Assembly (NCBI RefSeq): GCF_021869535.1
Contig: NW_026262712.1
Coordinates: 49,830,884-49,894,883 of the forward strand
Direction: 5' to 3'
Source of the DNA: Mytilus californianus
Taxonomy: Eukaryota > Mollusca > Bivalvia > Mytilida > Mytilidae
DNA: 64,000 bases
The notes under the pieces are model-generated. The model was given only the letters and a program-made list of their open reading frames with translations, had not been told where the DNA came from and did not search any database. Positions 44,152 through 56,743 of this stretch are shown one piece after another (the stretch's first letter is position 1; each line of letters opens with the position of its first letter). A program made the translations under genes and the position numbers.

Positions 44152-44482
44152 GCGGATAGCTTTTTAACGTACATCGGTAAATTAATGGATATTCAGGACG
44201 AGAACGTGTTAATGCAATATAGTAACCCTGTGTTGTACAAGACACACTGAACCTGAATTTTCACGTGCTAGTTTACAAGGTAAAAGTCCGAAGGAAGACA
44301 TATCACCCTACTTTGAATCATTAATCCGAGCCGACCAGTCTTTGCCTTTAATCCTTAATGCATTGTACCTAGCGGAGAAGCAGCAAATACCAATTTTAAA
44401 GTCTTTTGTTTGACCCGGTCAGGGATCGAACCCACGACCTCCCGCACTCGAGGCGAACACGCCACCACAATACCACAGAGAC
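44118..44482 (-). mobile_element. tRNA-derived SINE, duplication copy 1
   Basis: The minus-strand head 44412-44482 has a B-box ggttcgatccc and tRNA-like ggcgtgttcgcctcgagtgc, then a body containing tttgctgcttctccgctagg and aactagcacgtgaaaattca, ending in a (ATC)n tail (GAT on the plus strand, 44118-44150). A Pol III-type SINE layout shared by many marine invertebrates. Confidence 0.8.
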
Positions 44483-46562
44483 TATTACAATGCATAAAAA
44501 ACTCCAAATTATTGTAACGCATTTATTTACATTCTGTTATCATGGTTATGTGAAAGTTATAATTTATGTGTTTACTTTGCATTTTCATTTTTCGCTCTTG
44601 ATTATTATTTGATTATATTTAAGAAATTAATGCTTCTTTTTGTAATTTGATTGGGGTGTAAAAGTGTTGACCGAAGCCCATTTTGTATATATGAAGCGCT
44701 TCATTCTAAAAATGGGTGCACGATCAACACTTTTACAACCCTAACAAATTACTAAAAGAAGAATTCATTTCTTATAATTACATGTTTATGCTAAGACCAT
44801 GAAAAAAAAGTTTTATCAAGTTTTTCTATTATTTACCTGTGCACTTTTTCTTGGAAGCACGTGTCATTACGAATGTAACATTTCATTTTGATATGAAGGT
44901 TAATTTTTGAATGACACCCGATTGTTGTTAGCCAATTAAACTAGCAGATCCTCGTGAAACATACCTGTAATGTAATTATCAATATATGAACATTTTTATT
45001 TGAATTTGATAAGAAAAAAATAAACTTTTTTAATGTTATTTTGTGTTTAATATGAAGGAATTCCACTAGTTTACAAACACGGTCTATTCTTATTTTTATA
45101 GCTGCATATGAGAATCGTACTAAATCTCATTAAATATCGGTGAATAAATATATAAGCCTTTCCCTCTGGTTTCTGTCATTTCTGCTTCGAAAGAAAAGTT
45201 CGATAGCAATCTATTTCCAACATGTGCCTAATAAACGTCCGTAGACTTCTTTCTGATTTAATGAAATTCGTACAATATTTTAAAACGATACATACTATAT
45301 GAAGGACCACAAAATTTATAGGCATCTAGATATTTTTTTCATAAACCAACCATTATGTTTCTATATTAATAAATCTGACGTTTTTAGTTTATAGACTGAT
45401 TGTCCTAGTATTCTAAAAAAAAAAGGGCGAAAAATAATGTTACGTATCAAAGATCACACGCCAATCAAATAAAAAAAAATAAGTAGACTTTTATTTACAA
45501 CAGTAGCGTACTTTTAGAAGCAAAAGTCTATAATGCATAGTAATCTGTAATAATGAAGAGCAATCTAAATGGCCTTATAGTGCATAAGTAAAGTCATTCA
45601 AGGCCACGTTACAGAAATAAAAAGTTTGATTTTTTTCCAAGCTTAAAATATCGGTATTACTACAATAAATTCAAAACAGTCTGCATCAGCATTCCAGTCA
45701 TCATAAACGCGTTACATGCTTTCACTTTTAATGATACGAAAATTGACGACGGTATTAAAACTTTACCCATCAAGAAATTTACTTATTCAGCAGAACAACC
45801 TACTATAGTTACATGAACTTATAAGCTATCAGATGCAGAGATGTTTACTATCCAAGTTGAAGCCTTTTTTTCTACCAATACATCTGGACGAATGAATAGA
45901 GATTCGGAGTATAAGTCAATGAGATACATGTAGCTACCCAAATACATGTAAAAGCACAAGACATCTCAAAACCTGCTTTTTCAATACATGCCCCTTTTCG
46001 ATAAAAATTTACCCCTACCACAAAGAAAAAAAAAGGATGTGATTTTAAAGCACACAGCTGACACGGTATGCCTGCATGACATATTTAATATTACTCCATG
46101 TCATACAGATTCGCAAATGGTCGTCAAATAAATAGCTGATCTATGAGTAATTCATCAAATGGGGTATTTGAAAATAAAACATGTTATGTACTGGCATATT
46201 TATTTTTAAAGGACAAGAGTAAAATACCGGTTCACCTGAAACGTACAGTGATCATACATGCTAGGGTGACAGATAGTTGGAATATGATAAGATCTGTGTA
46301 TTTATAGTGAGGCAGTGTTAAACAAACAGTTACAGGCGATTTTCCCCATAGAGTTATAACACATATTGACACACAAATCCACGAACAGAAGGTATAATAA
46401 AAATTCAAAGAACATCGCTTACACGGTATAAATGAACGTCAAAAAGTCCAAGGCCGAATAAGAATTCATTCATTTATGCAGAATCTGAATATAATGTAAC
46501 TGGTGAATGGACAAGATGATTGTAGTTTATGACCTTTTCCTAAGTGGGAGTATACAACAAAG

Positions 46563-46912
46563 GATAGATGTATGGATGGATGAATTGGTGTTTATGTCCA
46601 GTTGCAAATATTGCGCATATTAGGAGGAGAACATGTAATGAGATATGTATATGTACTAGACCGACACGCTTAGCCGGATTTTAAACGTGCTAGTTTACAA
46701 GCTAACATTTCGACAGGAAGAAATGTCACTCGACCGCAACACATAATTCTAATTCCAAACAGACCAGTTAGTGTGTTAATCCTAAATGTTGTGTAAATAA
46801 CGGAAAAAGAGCCAATATGAAAGTACAGGTCTTTTGGTTTCACAATGCTGGACGGGGATCGAAAACATGACCGCCACGCTCGGGATGAGCAATCTACCAC
46901 GAGACCACCGAG
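46563..46912 (-). mobile_element. Second tRNA-headed SINE-like repeat, duplication copy 1
   Basis: The minus-strand head has ctcggtggtctcgtggtaga and a diverged B-box ttttcgatccccgtcc. The body shares cttgtaaactagcacg with the SINE at 44.1 kb, and the tail is a degenerate catc repeat. Confidence 0.7.
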
Positions 46913-47131
46913 TGCGTTTATATAATATAAAGGTACTATATCGGTGTTAATGTTCAAAAGACAATAATGAAACGTAACTGAGTTTAAAAATAAACTCAGA
47001 ACGCGAGAAAGACAAAGTGAGTCAATATATATGCATCTCTACGTCATCCTGTTCAAAAGTAATATTAGTGTCACACATGTCAAATAGTCATTTTTATTCA
47101 GTTAATAAAAAACGATTGATTATTATTTGTT

Positions 47132-47535
47132 TGCTTAACGTACAGTGGTAAGTTTTTCATACATGTCCAGGACCAGAAAAAAATTAAATATGCATACAAT
47201 ATGTAGGTCCTGTAATAAGGGGTCGTTCGGGATAGCTGGCGGGAGAATTTGAAAGCCTTTCAGAAAAAAAGAGTATATTAGATAGTGGCATAAATTTATT
47301 TTTCCAAAAGGCCACCTACGGACCCTATAGAGTTGTTGCAAAAGTTCCTATAGTGCAGAAAGCGTGGCACTCTCTCTACACGAGACATCGGATTTAACGT
47401 CCACATTTTGACTGGACGTAGCGCCGAATTTCCACACCCCGCATAGCCAAAACGGACACCAAAGTTTGTCAAGGGTTTTACTGCCGGTCGGAAGAAGACC
47501 AAGAGATTATCATATTTCTATGCTCTAGTCAACCC
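47132..47535 (-). mobile_element. SINE-like repeat with 'cgttaagcaa' tail, duplication copy 1
   Basis: The minus strand contains gtgtccgttttggctatgcg, ggcgctacgtccagtc and ends ccactgtacgttaagcaaac. I recognise it as a mussel dispersed repeat. Both minus-strand frames over it are conserved in copy 2 only because the DNA is duplicated. Confidence 0.65.
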
Positions 47536-47971
47536 TTTGGGTTAGGTAAATATAGTATAGTATGCTTTAATTTTCAAGTTCTATCAACCAGTTTTCCGAA
47601 CAATTCTTGAAATCAAGCTTATCTGATACTGACTGATAATCATTGATTGAGTTACATCTAGTTTCAAACATTTTATGTATATAAATGACATATTAAATTG
47701 TGTATAGGATAAGTAAAGTAGGGTTAAAAAAGTAATCGACCGTGGTAAATGGCGGAAAATAAATGCCACTTGAAAAAGAATATGCCGGATCAGGTTAATA
47801 TTTTTGCAATCGAACAGCCCACCTTCCTGGTTTTTGAAATGTCGTTTAACAATAAACATATCTTGGCATAACAGGTTGAAATCAATACTTAATTATGATC
47901 AAAAGAAACAAAAGGGATATCTTGTTTGTGGATAATAGCAGTAATTTCAGAAGTCTGTATAAGATCAATAA

Positions 47972-48036
47972 GCTTATAGATATAAGAAGATGTGGTATGA
48001 GTGCCAATGAGACAACTCTCCATCCAAGTAACAATT
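47972..48036 (-). mobile_element. About 65-bp retroelement micro-insertion present only in copy 1
   Basis: gaagatgtggtatgagtgcc plus aatgagacaactctccatcc lies between aataagctta and tttttatttttttgcaaatc; duplication copy 2 reads straight across (about 55438-55452). It has the repeat A 3' end, extremely truncated. Confidence 0.75.
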
Positions 48037-48893
48037 TATACATTTTTATTTTTTTGCAAATCTTTCTCAACAATCTTGCCAATTAATTCAAATGACTTTT
48101 TTAGTTTGATTAACAATTAGTTTAATGATCATAATGTGAAGGCAAAAACAAAAATATTACGCGTTCAGCGTTTATTCAGATACGCGCCAAGTTTGCCTAT
48201 AATGCCAGGTCCAGTAGAAGCGGCGGGTACCAGTTGGAAACGGGAAAGTCGCCGAAAACAATGCGAACCAGAAATAGAAGAGCCGCGGGTTAACTGCTGG
48301 TTGTGAAAGAACAATCTTTTTGGGATTGTTTTGTTTGATGTTTTCTCATAATTATAGCAATATGAAATACAAGATTTTTCTCCAATCACTGTATATTACG
48401 TTGGTTAAACTGTATTCAAAATTGAAAATTGGTTTAGCTCATACCTAAGATTGGTTGAATCATGGTGTTTAACGGCACTTTCAGCACCATTGACTATTTT
48501 TAGTGTGGTGGCAGCTCATATTATAGTAATATAATTCACATGAACAAAACAATGTGAAACGTTTCTTGTTTACCTCTTTTCTTATTCATTCTTTAAATAT
48601 TTTCGAAATGCATCATTTTTGTCTTAATAAGAGAAACGTAAGATATTTATCTTCTAAAAGTATATAGTGACGTAGGAACAAATAAGCAGACTATGTATTT
48701 CGTTGTACAAATACTTCAGTCTTATTGATTGTAATTAAAAACTCAACTAGAAAGTACATTCCTTAAATATTCAATAACATATCTTCATTTGATACATGTT
48801 GCATCTGTCTCAGACCATCAGTGTAAAATCACTCATTTGTAGATATATATATATAGATATTTTTCATATGTTGTTGATAAAACAAGAAATAAT

Positions 48894-49068
48894 TCCTGTT
48901 GCTAAAATACTTGGCACATTGTTCTTCATGTAAATCAGGTCCATGTTGGAGAACTGTGTCAGATAACAATTACTGGTTATAACAGCATTGAATGCTGCAA
49001 AGCCCTTGAATTGAAGATTGCAAATCTTGAGGATCAGATGGAGGCGATGAAAAGTCAACACGTAGGAT
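48894..49068 (+). pseudogene. Degenerate copy of a secreted coiled-coil first exon
   Basis: Colinear with 56335-56503 in copy 2, but the start ATG is ATA, the signal-peptide codons run into TAA (ttcatgtaa), one conserved Asn is Tyr, and the ggatgtaag donor reads ggatataag. Still readable: VGELCQITITG and CCKALELKIANLEDQMEAM. It is the broken paralog of the copy 2 exon. Confidence 0.55.
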
Positions 49069-50184
49069 ATAAGAACCTAATACTTATCTTTTTATTTGCT
49101 TTTCGATAAATTCAAACTTTATAAAAAATAAACACTAGTTGGATAGCGCGGGGAAATATTATTGAATGCCAATACCATGTTAAAAATAATGATGATACAA
49201 ACAACGGGTTCTGAAAATATTACATAGACAACTAACGATTGGACAACACGACGGAACGTGGTCAATTACGCTGATGATGTGATAATTCAGTTAATAAAAG
49301 TTGATTACTAGCATTTCGGTCATCGTGATTTTGTCTGTTATGTTAAAATAACAGTGGTTAACATTTTGGATTTAGGTCCAAATCTAAGAAGATCAGTATT
49401 TCGTTATGAATATAATTCAACAGCTCTCCGTAATCTCTGAACTTTAATCTCAATTCCAGACTTTTTACATTTTCTGGCATAGGAAGGAAAAGTAAATAGG
49501 AAAATGTCCGCTTGTACTGCTTAATATTTTAGGACATTCAAATGTGTTAATCTAATTGTTTGTTAGCTTCTAGCTTGTGTTATATTATGAATATGCAAGT
49601 TTTAAGATAGTCAACGAATATAGAAATTTTGGAATACATCTCAAATACAAGTTTATGCAACTTACGTATTACTAGTTTAACGTTATGTTCCTTAAATAAG
49701 GGACCTATAATTTATTACCGGAAAATAGGGGAAGGGTTCCCCATCTCTATGATTCTTTTGTTAAAAAAATGTACCCATTCAGAATGTATGTTAAAGTTTA
49801 ACCCTTTAAAGTTTTAAAACACATTTGACCCTAACTTTTTACGATAAATTGGTCTTTGAAAAATGATATTCATTTAAAAGTTCCTTACACATTGTGAGTA
49901 CGGACCTTGCAGTCATAAAAATTTTGAGCACGATGGTCGAACTCTGACTCAGAGGATTATGCTCCGTGGGAATATAATCCAGATTTTGTTTACCCACCGT
50001 TTGTTCTTTTCGTTTGACACAAATAAGGCAACATAAATTGGATCATAGGTTATATTGAATGGATGTTAAATTAAATTGCTAACAATTCAACAATTCATTC
50101 ATGCATTTGATTTCAATACGCACTCAATGACATAATTAAAGAGAGAAAAATCAAAGTTTCATTTATGTAGGATAAATGCATTGG

Positions 50185-50228
<44 letters not shown>

Positions 50229-50570
50229 GTGGATAGCTGTTTAACGTCCATCGGTAAATTAAATGCATATTCAGGACGAGAACGTGATAATGGAATATGA
50301 ATATTAACCCTGTGTTGTTCAAGACACGCTGAACCGGAATTTTCACGTGCTAGTTTATAAGGTAAAAGTCCGAAGGAAGTCATGTAACTCTACTTTGAAT
50401 CATTAATCCGACGCCGAGCCGACCAGTCATTGCTTTGAATCCTTATTGCATTGTGCCTAGCGGAGAAGCAGCAAATACCAATTTTAAAGTCTTTTGTTTG
50501 ACCCGGTCAGGGATCGAACCTACGACCTCCCGCACTCGAGTCGAACACGCCACCACAATACCACCGAGAC
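50185..50570 (-). mobile_element. tRNA-derived SINE, duplication copy 2
   Basis: Paralog of 44118-44482 with head at 50500-50570 and a 43-bp (GAT)n tail. Confidence 0.8.
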
Positions 50571-51195
50571 GGTTACAATGCATAAAAAACTCCAAATTAT
50601 TGTAATGCATTTATTTACATTCTGTTATCATGGTTATGTGAAAGTTATAATTTATGTGTTTACTTTGCATTTTCATTTTTTGCTTTTGATTATTATTTGA
50701 TTATATTTAAGAAATTAATGCTTCTTTTTGTAATTTGATTGGGGTGTAAAAGTGTTGACCGAAGCCCATTTTGTATGAAGCGCGGAATCCGAAAAATGTG
50801 TGCACGATCAACACTTTTACAACCCTATCAAATTACTAAAAGAAGCATTCATTTCAAATAATTACATGTTTATGCTAAGACCATGAACAAAAAGTTTTAT
50901 CAAGTTTTTCTATTATTTACCTGTGCACTTTTTCTTGGAAGCACGTGTCATTACGAATGTAACATTTCATTTTGATATGAAGGTTAATTTTTGAATGACA
51001 CGCGATTGTTGTTAGCCAATCAAACTAACAGATCCTCGTGAAACATACATGTAATGTAATTATCAACATATGAAGTACATTTTAATTTGAATTTGATATG
51101 AAAAAAAAAATGTTTTCAAATAAATTTTTTTAATGTTATTTTGTGTTTTAAATGCAGGAATTCCAATAGTTTACAAACACGTTCTATTTTTATTT

Positions 51196-51477
51196 TTAAG
51201 GTGGTACCTAACACTACAGGGAGATAACTCTGTAAAAATCAGCTAAACGTTTTAATTACGTTGTATTGTTAAGAAAATATCAAGCTTCTAAATGATCAAA
51301 ATTAGTGTTTGTCAAACTGCTATATAACCAATGAAATTTTTCTGATAAAGTGGTTGGTTCAAATTTTTTGAAATTTTTATATTTTTGTCAAAGGGTTAAA
51401 GTAAACATTTTGTCAAAATTTTATGAAAATTAAACGAGCCAAATTAATATTAGTCAAGGTGTTGGGTACCACCTTAA
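51196..51477 (+). mobile_element. TTAA-flanked MITE, copy 3, inserted after the duplication
   Basis: TTAA at 51196-51199 and 51474-51477. The paralogous site in copy 1 (about 45096-45110, tttttatagctgcatatg) has no insertion, so this MITE arrived after the segmental duplication. Confidence 0.9.
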
Positions 51478-52029
51478 GGCTGTATATGAAAATTGTACTA
51501 AATCTCGTTAAATATCGGTGAATAAATATATACGCCTTTCCCTCTGGTTATTGCCATTTCGACTTCGAAAGAAAAGTTCGATAGCAATCTATTTCCAACA
51601 TGTGCCTAATAAACGTTCGTAGACTTCTTTCTGATTTAATGATTTAATGAAATTCGTACAATATCTTAAAACGATCATAACTATATGTAGGATCACAAAA
51701 TTTATAAGCATCTAGATATTTTTTTCATAAACCAACTATCATGTTTCTATATTAATAAATCTGACGTTTATAGTGTATATACTGATTGTCCTAGTAATCT
51801 AAAAAAAAAAAACAGGGCGAAAACAGGAACGTACTTTTAGAAGCAGAAGTCTATAACGCATAGTAATCTCTAATAATGAAGAGCAACCTAAATGGCCTTA
51901 AGGTGCATAAGTAAAGTCATTCAAGGCCACGTTATAGAAATAAAAGTGATGATTTTTTTCCAAGCCTAAAATATCGGTATTAGTTCTTTTAAATAATAAG
52001 TTTACTGCAAAGTAAAGAAACAGTCAATT

Positions 52030-52330
52030 GCATATTATAATGAGCATGTACAAAAAGAGACAGGAGATACCAACTGGACAGTAAAAAACCATAAGTCGAA
52101 GAAAAAAACAAACAAGACCATAACAACAAAGAAAGAAAAAAGTGACGAAAAGACAAACAACAGTCTACAAAACACTACAAAGGAAACTAAAAACTGTGCA
52201 ACACGAACCATAACAAAGGGCAAAGGTGAACTCAGGTGACCAGGAATGGTAATCCGACTCTGCTTCACGAATGGCGTCCGTCGTGTTATTTATGCCAGTT
52301 AAGAAGTCGGTGGTTAGTTGCATTCGGATG
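52030..52330 (-). repeat. Dispersed repeat C
   Basis: gagacaggagataccaactg through gtgcaacacgaaccataac and cgtccgtcgtgttatttatg, a mussel dispersed repeat by recognition. It is part of the block found only in duplication copy 2. Confidence 0.65.
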
Positions 52331-53127
52331 GGATTGTTGTCAAAAATGGTTTCTATTCATGTTAAAGATACGCTTGATAAAAATACAAAGCCACGTGACT
52401 TAAAAAAGTGACAAATAATTAGGGAAATAGAATAGTTGTATAATAAAAATAATAAACATAAAATATATAGAAGCTTTGCTGAAATATAAGTAGCACAATT
52501 GCCGCTAAGCATTATTGTAAAAAGGCCTTAAATAATTTTACGGGTAGTAATGATTTTTTAACTATTGGGAAAAAAAATAAATGCACTATTTGTAGAAAAT
52601 CAAGGCAGTGCATTCAAGAACATCATCAAAAGAAGATATGGGGTATATACACTGCAGTTTCATATTAAGGGGTCAATTTTAGTTCAACCTAAAATTCTCA
52701 ATTCCATGTTGACTATTTTACCCGATATGAAGTTTACAAAAGAAATTACAAAAATAGCACCTTGTTGGAACCTATGCATTTCAAATGAAAGTTTCTTCTT
52801 TGGAGTCGTGGTGTTATCATACTCTTTGTTTTAAATGTCAAAAGGATTGTCTGTCTTAAAAGAAAGATTCGTTCTTGTTTTTTTTCCAGATATGTAAATT
52901 ACGATTCAGCATAAACAGTTAATAAACAAAATAAAAAATTTAAATTACTTTGTTTTAATAGCGCATTGCATTTTATTGACGATTTGAACTGTTCGTAATG
53001 ACATGTTTTATGTCGTCTAATAAATTTTATAGTTGCTGTAAAAGATGGCGGTTTCAATTTATTTTAAGTACATATAATCCGCTTATATATATAAAAAAAA
53101 TGCTATACATGAATTAAATTTGTTTAA
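52331..53127. other. Copy 2-specific sequence, nothing recognised
   Basis: Absent from copy 1. The 89-codon plus frame at 52565-52834 has no recognisable similarity and no splice context I can support. Confidence 0.45.
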
Positions 53128-54044
53128 CAATAAATTCAAAACAGTCTGCATCAGGTTTCCAGTCATCTTAAACGCGTTACATGTTTTCACTTTAAATGAT
53201 ACGAAAAGTGACGACGGTATTAAAATTTTACCCATCAAGAAACATGCTTATTCAGCATTACAGAACAGCCTTCTCTAGTTACTTCTAACCTATCAGATGC
53301 AGAGATGTTTACGATTCAACCCTTTTTTCTACCAATAAGTCTGGACGAACGAATAGAGATTCGGGGTATAAGTCAATGAGATACATGTAGCTACCCAACT
53401 ACATGAATAAGCACAAGACTACTTAAAACCTGCTTTTTCAAAACATGCCCCTTTTCGATAACAATTCACCCCAACCAAAAAGAAGAAAAAAAAGGATGGG
53501 ATTTTAAAGCATCCAGTTGACATGGTATGCCTGTATGGCATATTTAACCATACTCCATGTCATACAGATTCGCAAATGGTCGTCAAATAAAAAGATGAGC
53601 TATGAGTATTTCATCAAAGACTTATTTGAAAATAAAACATGTTATGTACTGGCATATTTACTTTTAAAGGACAAGAGTAAAATACCGGTACACCTGAAAC
53701 GTACAGTGATTATACATGCTAGGGTGGCAGGTAGTTGGAATATGAATTCGCTAACAGTGGATGATTTGTGTATTTAAAGTGAGGCAATGTTAAACAAATA
53801 GTTACAACGATTTTTTCCATAGTATACCACCACTCGTTATAAGACATATTGAAAAAAAATCCACGAACAGTAGGTATAATAAAAATTCAAAGAACATCGC
53901 TTACACGGTATAAATGAACACCAAAAAGTCCAAGGCCAAATATCAATTAATCCATTTATGCAGAATCTGAATATAATGTGACTGATGAATGGACAAGGTG
54001 ATTGTAGTTTATGACCTTTTACTCAGTGGGAGTATAAAACAAAG

Positions 54045-54396
54045 GATAGATGTATGGATGGATGAATTGGTGTTTATGTCCAGTTGCAAATATTGCATGC
54101 ATATTGGGAGGAGAACATGTAATGAGATATGTATATGTACTAGACCGAAACGCTAAGCCGGATTGTTAACGTGCTAGTTTATAAGCTAACATTTCCACAG
54201 GAAGAAATGTCACTTGACCGCAACACATAATTCTAACTCCAACCAGACCAGTTAGTGTGTTACTCCTAAATGTTGTGTAAATAGCGGAAAAAGAGCAAAT
54301 ATTAAACTACAGGTCTTTTGGTTTGACCATGCAGGACGGGGATCGAAAACATGACCTCTACGCTCGGGATGAGCAATCTAACACGAGACCACCGAG
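54045..54396 (-). mobile_element. Second tRNA-headed SINE-like repeat, duplication copy 2
   Basis: Paralog of 46563-46912, with the same head (ggtctcgtg...gagcgtagaggtcatg) and tail. Confidence 0.7.
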
Positions 54397-54602
54397 TGCG
54401 TTGGTACTATATCGGTATTAATGTTAAAAAGACAATAATGAGACTTAACTGAGTTTAAAAATAAACTCAGAACGCGAGAAAGACAAAGTGAGTCAATACG
54501 TATATATCTCTACGTCATACTGTTCAAAATTAATATTAGTGTCACACATGTCAAATAGTCATTTTTACTCAGTTAATAAAAATCGATTGATTACTATTTG
54601 TT

Positions 54603-55005
54603 TGCTTAACGTACAGTGGTAAGTTTTTCCTGCATGTCCAGGACCAGAAAAAAATTAAATATGCATACAATATGTAGGTCCTGTAATAAGGGGTCGTTCG
54701 GGATAGCTGGCGGGACATTTTGAAAGCCTTTTAGAAATAAAGAGTATATTAGATAGTGGCATAAATTTATTTTCCTAAAAGGCCACCTACGGACCCTATA
54801 GAGTTGTTGCAAAAGTTCCTATAGTGCAGAAAGCGTGACACTCTCTCTACACGAGACATCGGATTTAACGTCCACATTCTGACTGGACGTAGCGCTGAAT
54901 TTCCACACCCCGCATAGCCAAAACGGACGCCCAAGTTTGTCATGGGTTTTACTGTCGGAAGAAGACCAAGAGATTATCATATTTCTATGCTCTAGTCAAC
55001 CCTTT
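54603..55005 (-). mobile_element. SINE-like repeat with 'cgttaagcaa' tail, duplication copy 2
   Basis: Paralog of 47132-47535, with a few indels (for example the ctgccggtcggaag segment shortened to ctgtcggaag). Confidence 0.65.
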
Positions 55006-56334
55006 AGTTTCAGTAAATATAGTATAGTATGCTTTACTTTTCAAGTTCTATCAACCAGTTTTCCAAACAATTCTTGAAATCAAACTTATCTGATACTGAC
55101 TGATGATCATTGATTGTTTTACATTCAGTTTCAAATATTTTATGAAAATAAACGACATATTTAATTGTGTATAGGATAAGTAAAGTAGGGTTAGAAAAAG
55201 TAATCGACCGTGATGAATGGCGGAAAATAAATGCCACTTGAAAAAGAATATACCAGATCAGGTTAATTTTTTTTTGCAATCGAACAGCCCACTTTCCTGG
55301 TTTTTGGAATGTCGTTTAACAATAAACATATCTTGGCATAACAGGTTGAAATCAATACTAATTTATGATTAAAAGAAACAAAAAGGATATCTTGTTTGTG
55401 GATAATAACAGTAGTTTCAGAAGTCTGTATAAGATTAATAAGCTTAGTAAATTTTTATTTTTGCAAATCTTTCTCAACAATCTTGCCAATTAATTCAAAT
55501 GACTTTCTTAGTTTGATTAACAGTTAGTTTAATGATCATAATGTGAAGGCAAAACAAAAATGTTACGCGTTCAGCGTTAATTCAGATAAGCGCCAAGTTT
55601 GCCTAAAATGTCAGGTCCAGTAGAAGTGGCGGGTACTGGTTGGAAACGGGAAAGTCGCCGAAAACAATGCGAACCAGAAATAGAAGAGCCGCGGGTTAAC
55701 GGCTGGTTGTGAAAGAACAATCTTTTTTGGGATTGTTTTGTTTGATGTTTTTTCATATTTATAGCTATATGAAATACAAGGTTTTTCTCCAATCACTGTA
55801 TATTACGTCAGTTAAACTGTATTCAAAATTGGAAATTGGTTTAGCGCATACCTAAGATTGGTTGAATCGTAGTGTTTAACGCCACTTTCAGCACCATTGA
55901 CTATTTTTAGTGTGGTGGCAGTTCATATTCTAGATAACATAATTCACATGAACAAAACAATGTGAAACGTTTCTTGTTTACCTCTTTTCTTATTCATTCT
56001 TTAAATATTTTTGAAATGCATCATTTTTATCTTAATAAGAGAAACGTAAGATATTTATCTTATAAAAATATACAAAGTATAAGACAAATACAGTGACGTA
56101 GGAACAAATAACCAGACTACGTGTTTTGTTGTACAAATACTTCAGTCTTATTGATTGTAATTAAAAACTCAACTAGGAAGTCCATTCCGCAAATATTCAA
56201 TAACATATCTTCATTTGATACATGTTGCACCAGTCTCAGACCATCAGTGTAAAATTAATCATTTGTAGGTATATATATACATATTTTTCATATGTTGATA
56301 AAAAAAAAAACAAGAAATAACACCAGTTGCTAAA

Positions 56335-56503
56335 ATGCTTGGCACATTGTTCTTCGTTTTTGTATATCAGGTCCATGTTGGAGAATTGTGTCAGATAACA
56401 ATTACTGGTAATAATAGCATTGAATGCTGCAAAACCCTTGAATTGAAGATTGCAAATCTTGAGAATCAGATGGAGGCGATGAAAAGTCAACACATAGGAT
56501 GTA
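56335..56503 (+). CDS. Candidate first exon of a secreted coiled-coil protein
   Basis: From ATG at 56335 the frame reads a hydrophobic signal-peptide-like start (MLGTLFFVFVYQVHVG), then ELCQITITGNNSIECCKTLE and KIANLENQMEAMKSQHIG, a Cys-Cys followed by a heptad-like coiled coil. It can leave through a gtaaga donor at about 56504 (GGAT|gtaaga); unspliced it stops at 56521. Mussel C1q-domain and fibrinogen-related immune lectins commonly start this way, with the recognition domain encoded downstream. No such domain was found in the window, so the family is a guess. A degenerate paralog lies at 48894-49068. A single exon, possibly itself dead. Confidence 0.45.
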
Positions 56504-56743
56504 AGAACATACTTATCTTTTAATTGCTTTTCGATAAATTCAAACTTTATAAAAAATAAACACTGGTTGGATAGCGCGGGGAAATATTATTGAATGCCAA
56601 TACCATGTTAAAAATAATGATGACACAAACAAAGAGTTCAGAAAATATATCATAGACAACTAAAGATTGGACAACACGACGGAACGTAGTCAACTACCCT
56701 GATGATGTGATATTTGTATTAGTAGAAGTTGATTCTCTTATAC

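Larger units (their letters stand above)
42789..49310 (+). repeat. Segmental tandem duplication, copy 1
   Basis: From aggaaggaaaagtaactagg to gttgattac, colinear with 49481-56743. Copy 1 alone has a block of about 660 bp at 43283-43950 (containing a repeat A fragment) and a 65-bp insertion at 47972-48036. By eye the copies are around 93-95 percent identical outside insertions. Confidence 0.92.
49481..56743 (+). repeat. Segmental tandem duplication, copy 2
   Basis: Starts 170 bp after copy 1 ends. It has its own additions: the TTAA MITE (51196-51477) and a block of about 1.1 kb at 51990-53127 containing repeat C. The (GAT)n tail of the SINE is longer (50185-50227) than in copy 1. Confidence 0.92.

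Noticed and set aside
44412-44482. Functional tRNA gene (and its duplicate at 50.5 kb)
   Set aside because: It has A/B-box-like parts but is fused to a SINE body with an (ATC)n tail and is duplicated with it. The anticodon arm is not convincing.
47135-47341. 68-codon minus-strand ORF conserved at 54606-54812, as a duplicated gene
   Set aside because: Conservation is explained by the segmental duplication, and the sequence lies in a SINE-like dispersed repeat.
48165-48389. 74-codon minus-strand ORF with relatives at 55577-55796
   Set aside because: The frame is altered by indels in copy 2 and there is no recognisable domain; similarity is due to DNA duplication.
52035-52268. 77-codon minus-strand ORF rich in F and V
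   Set aside because: It lies in dispersed repeat C and reads an A-rich plus strand backwards.
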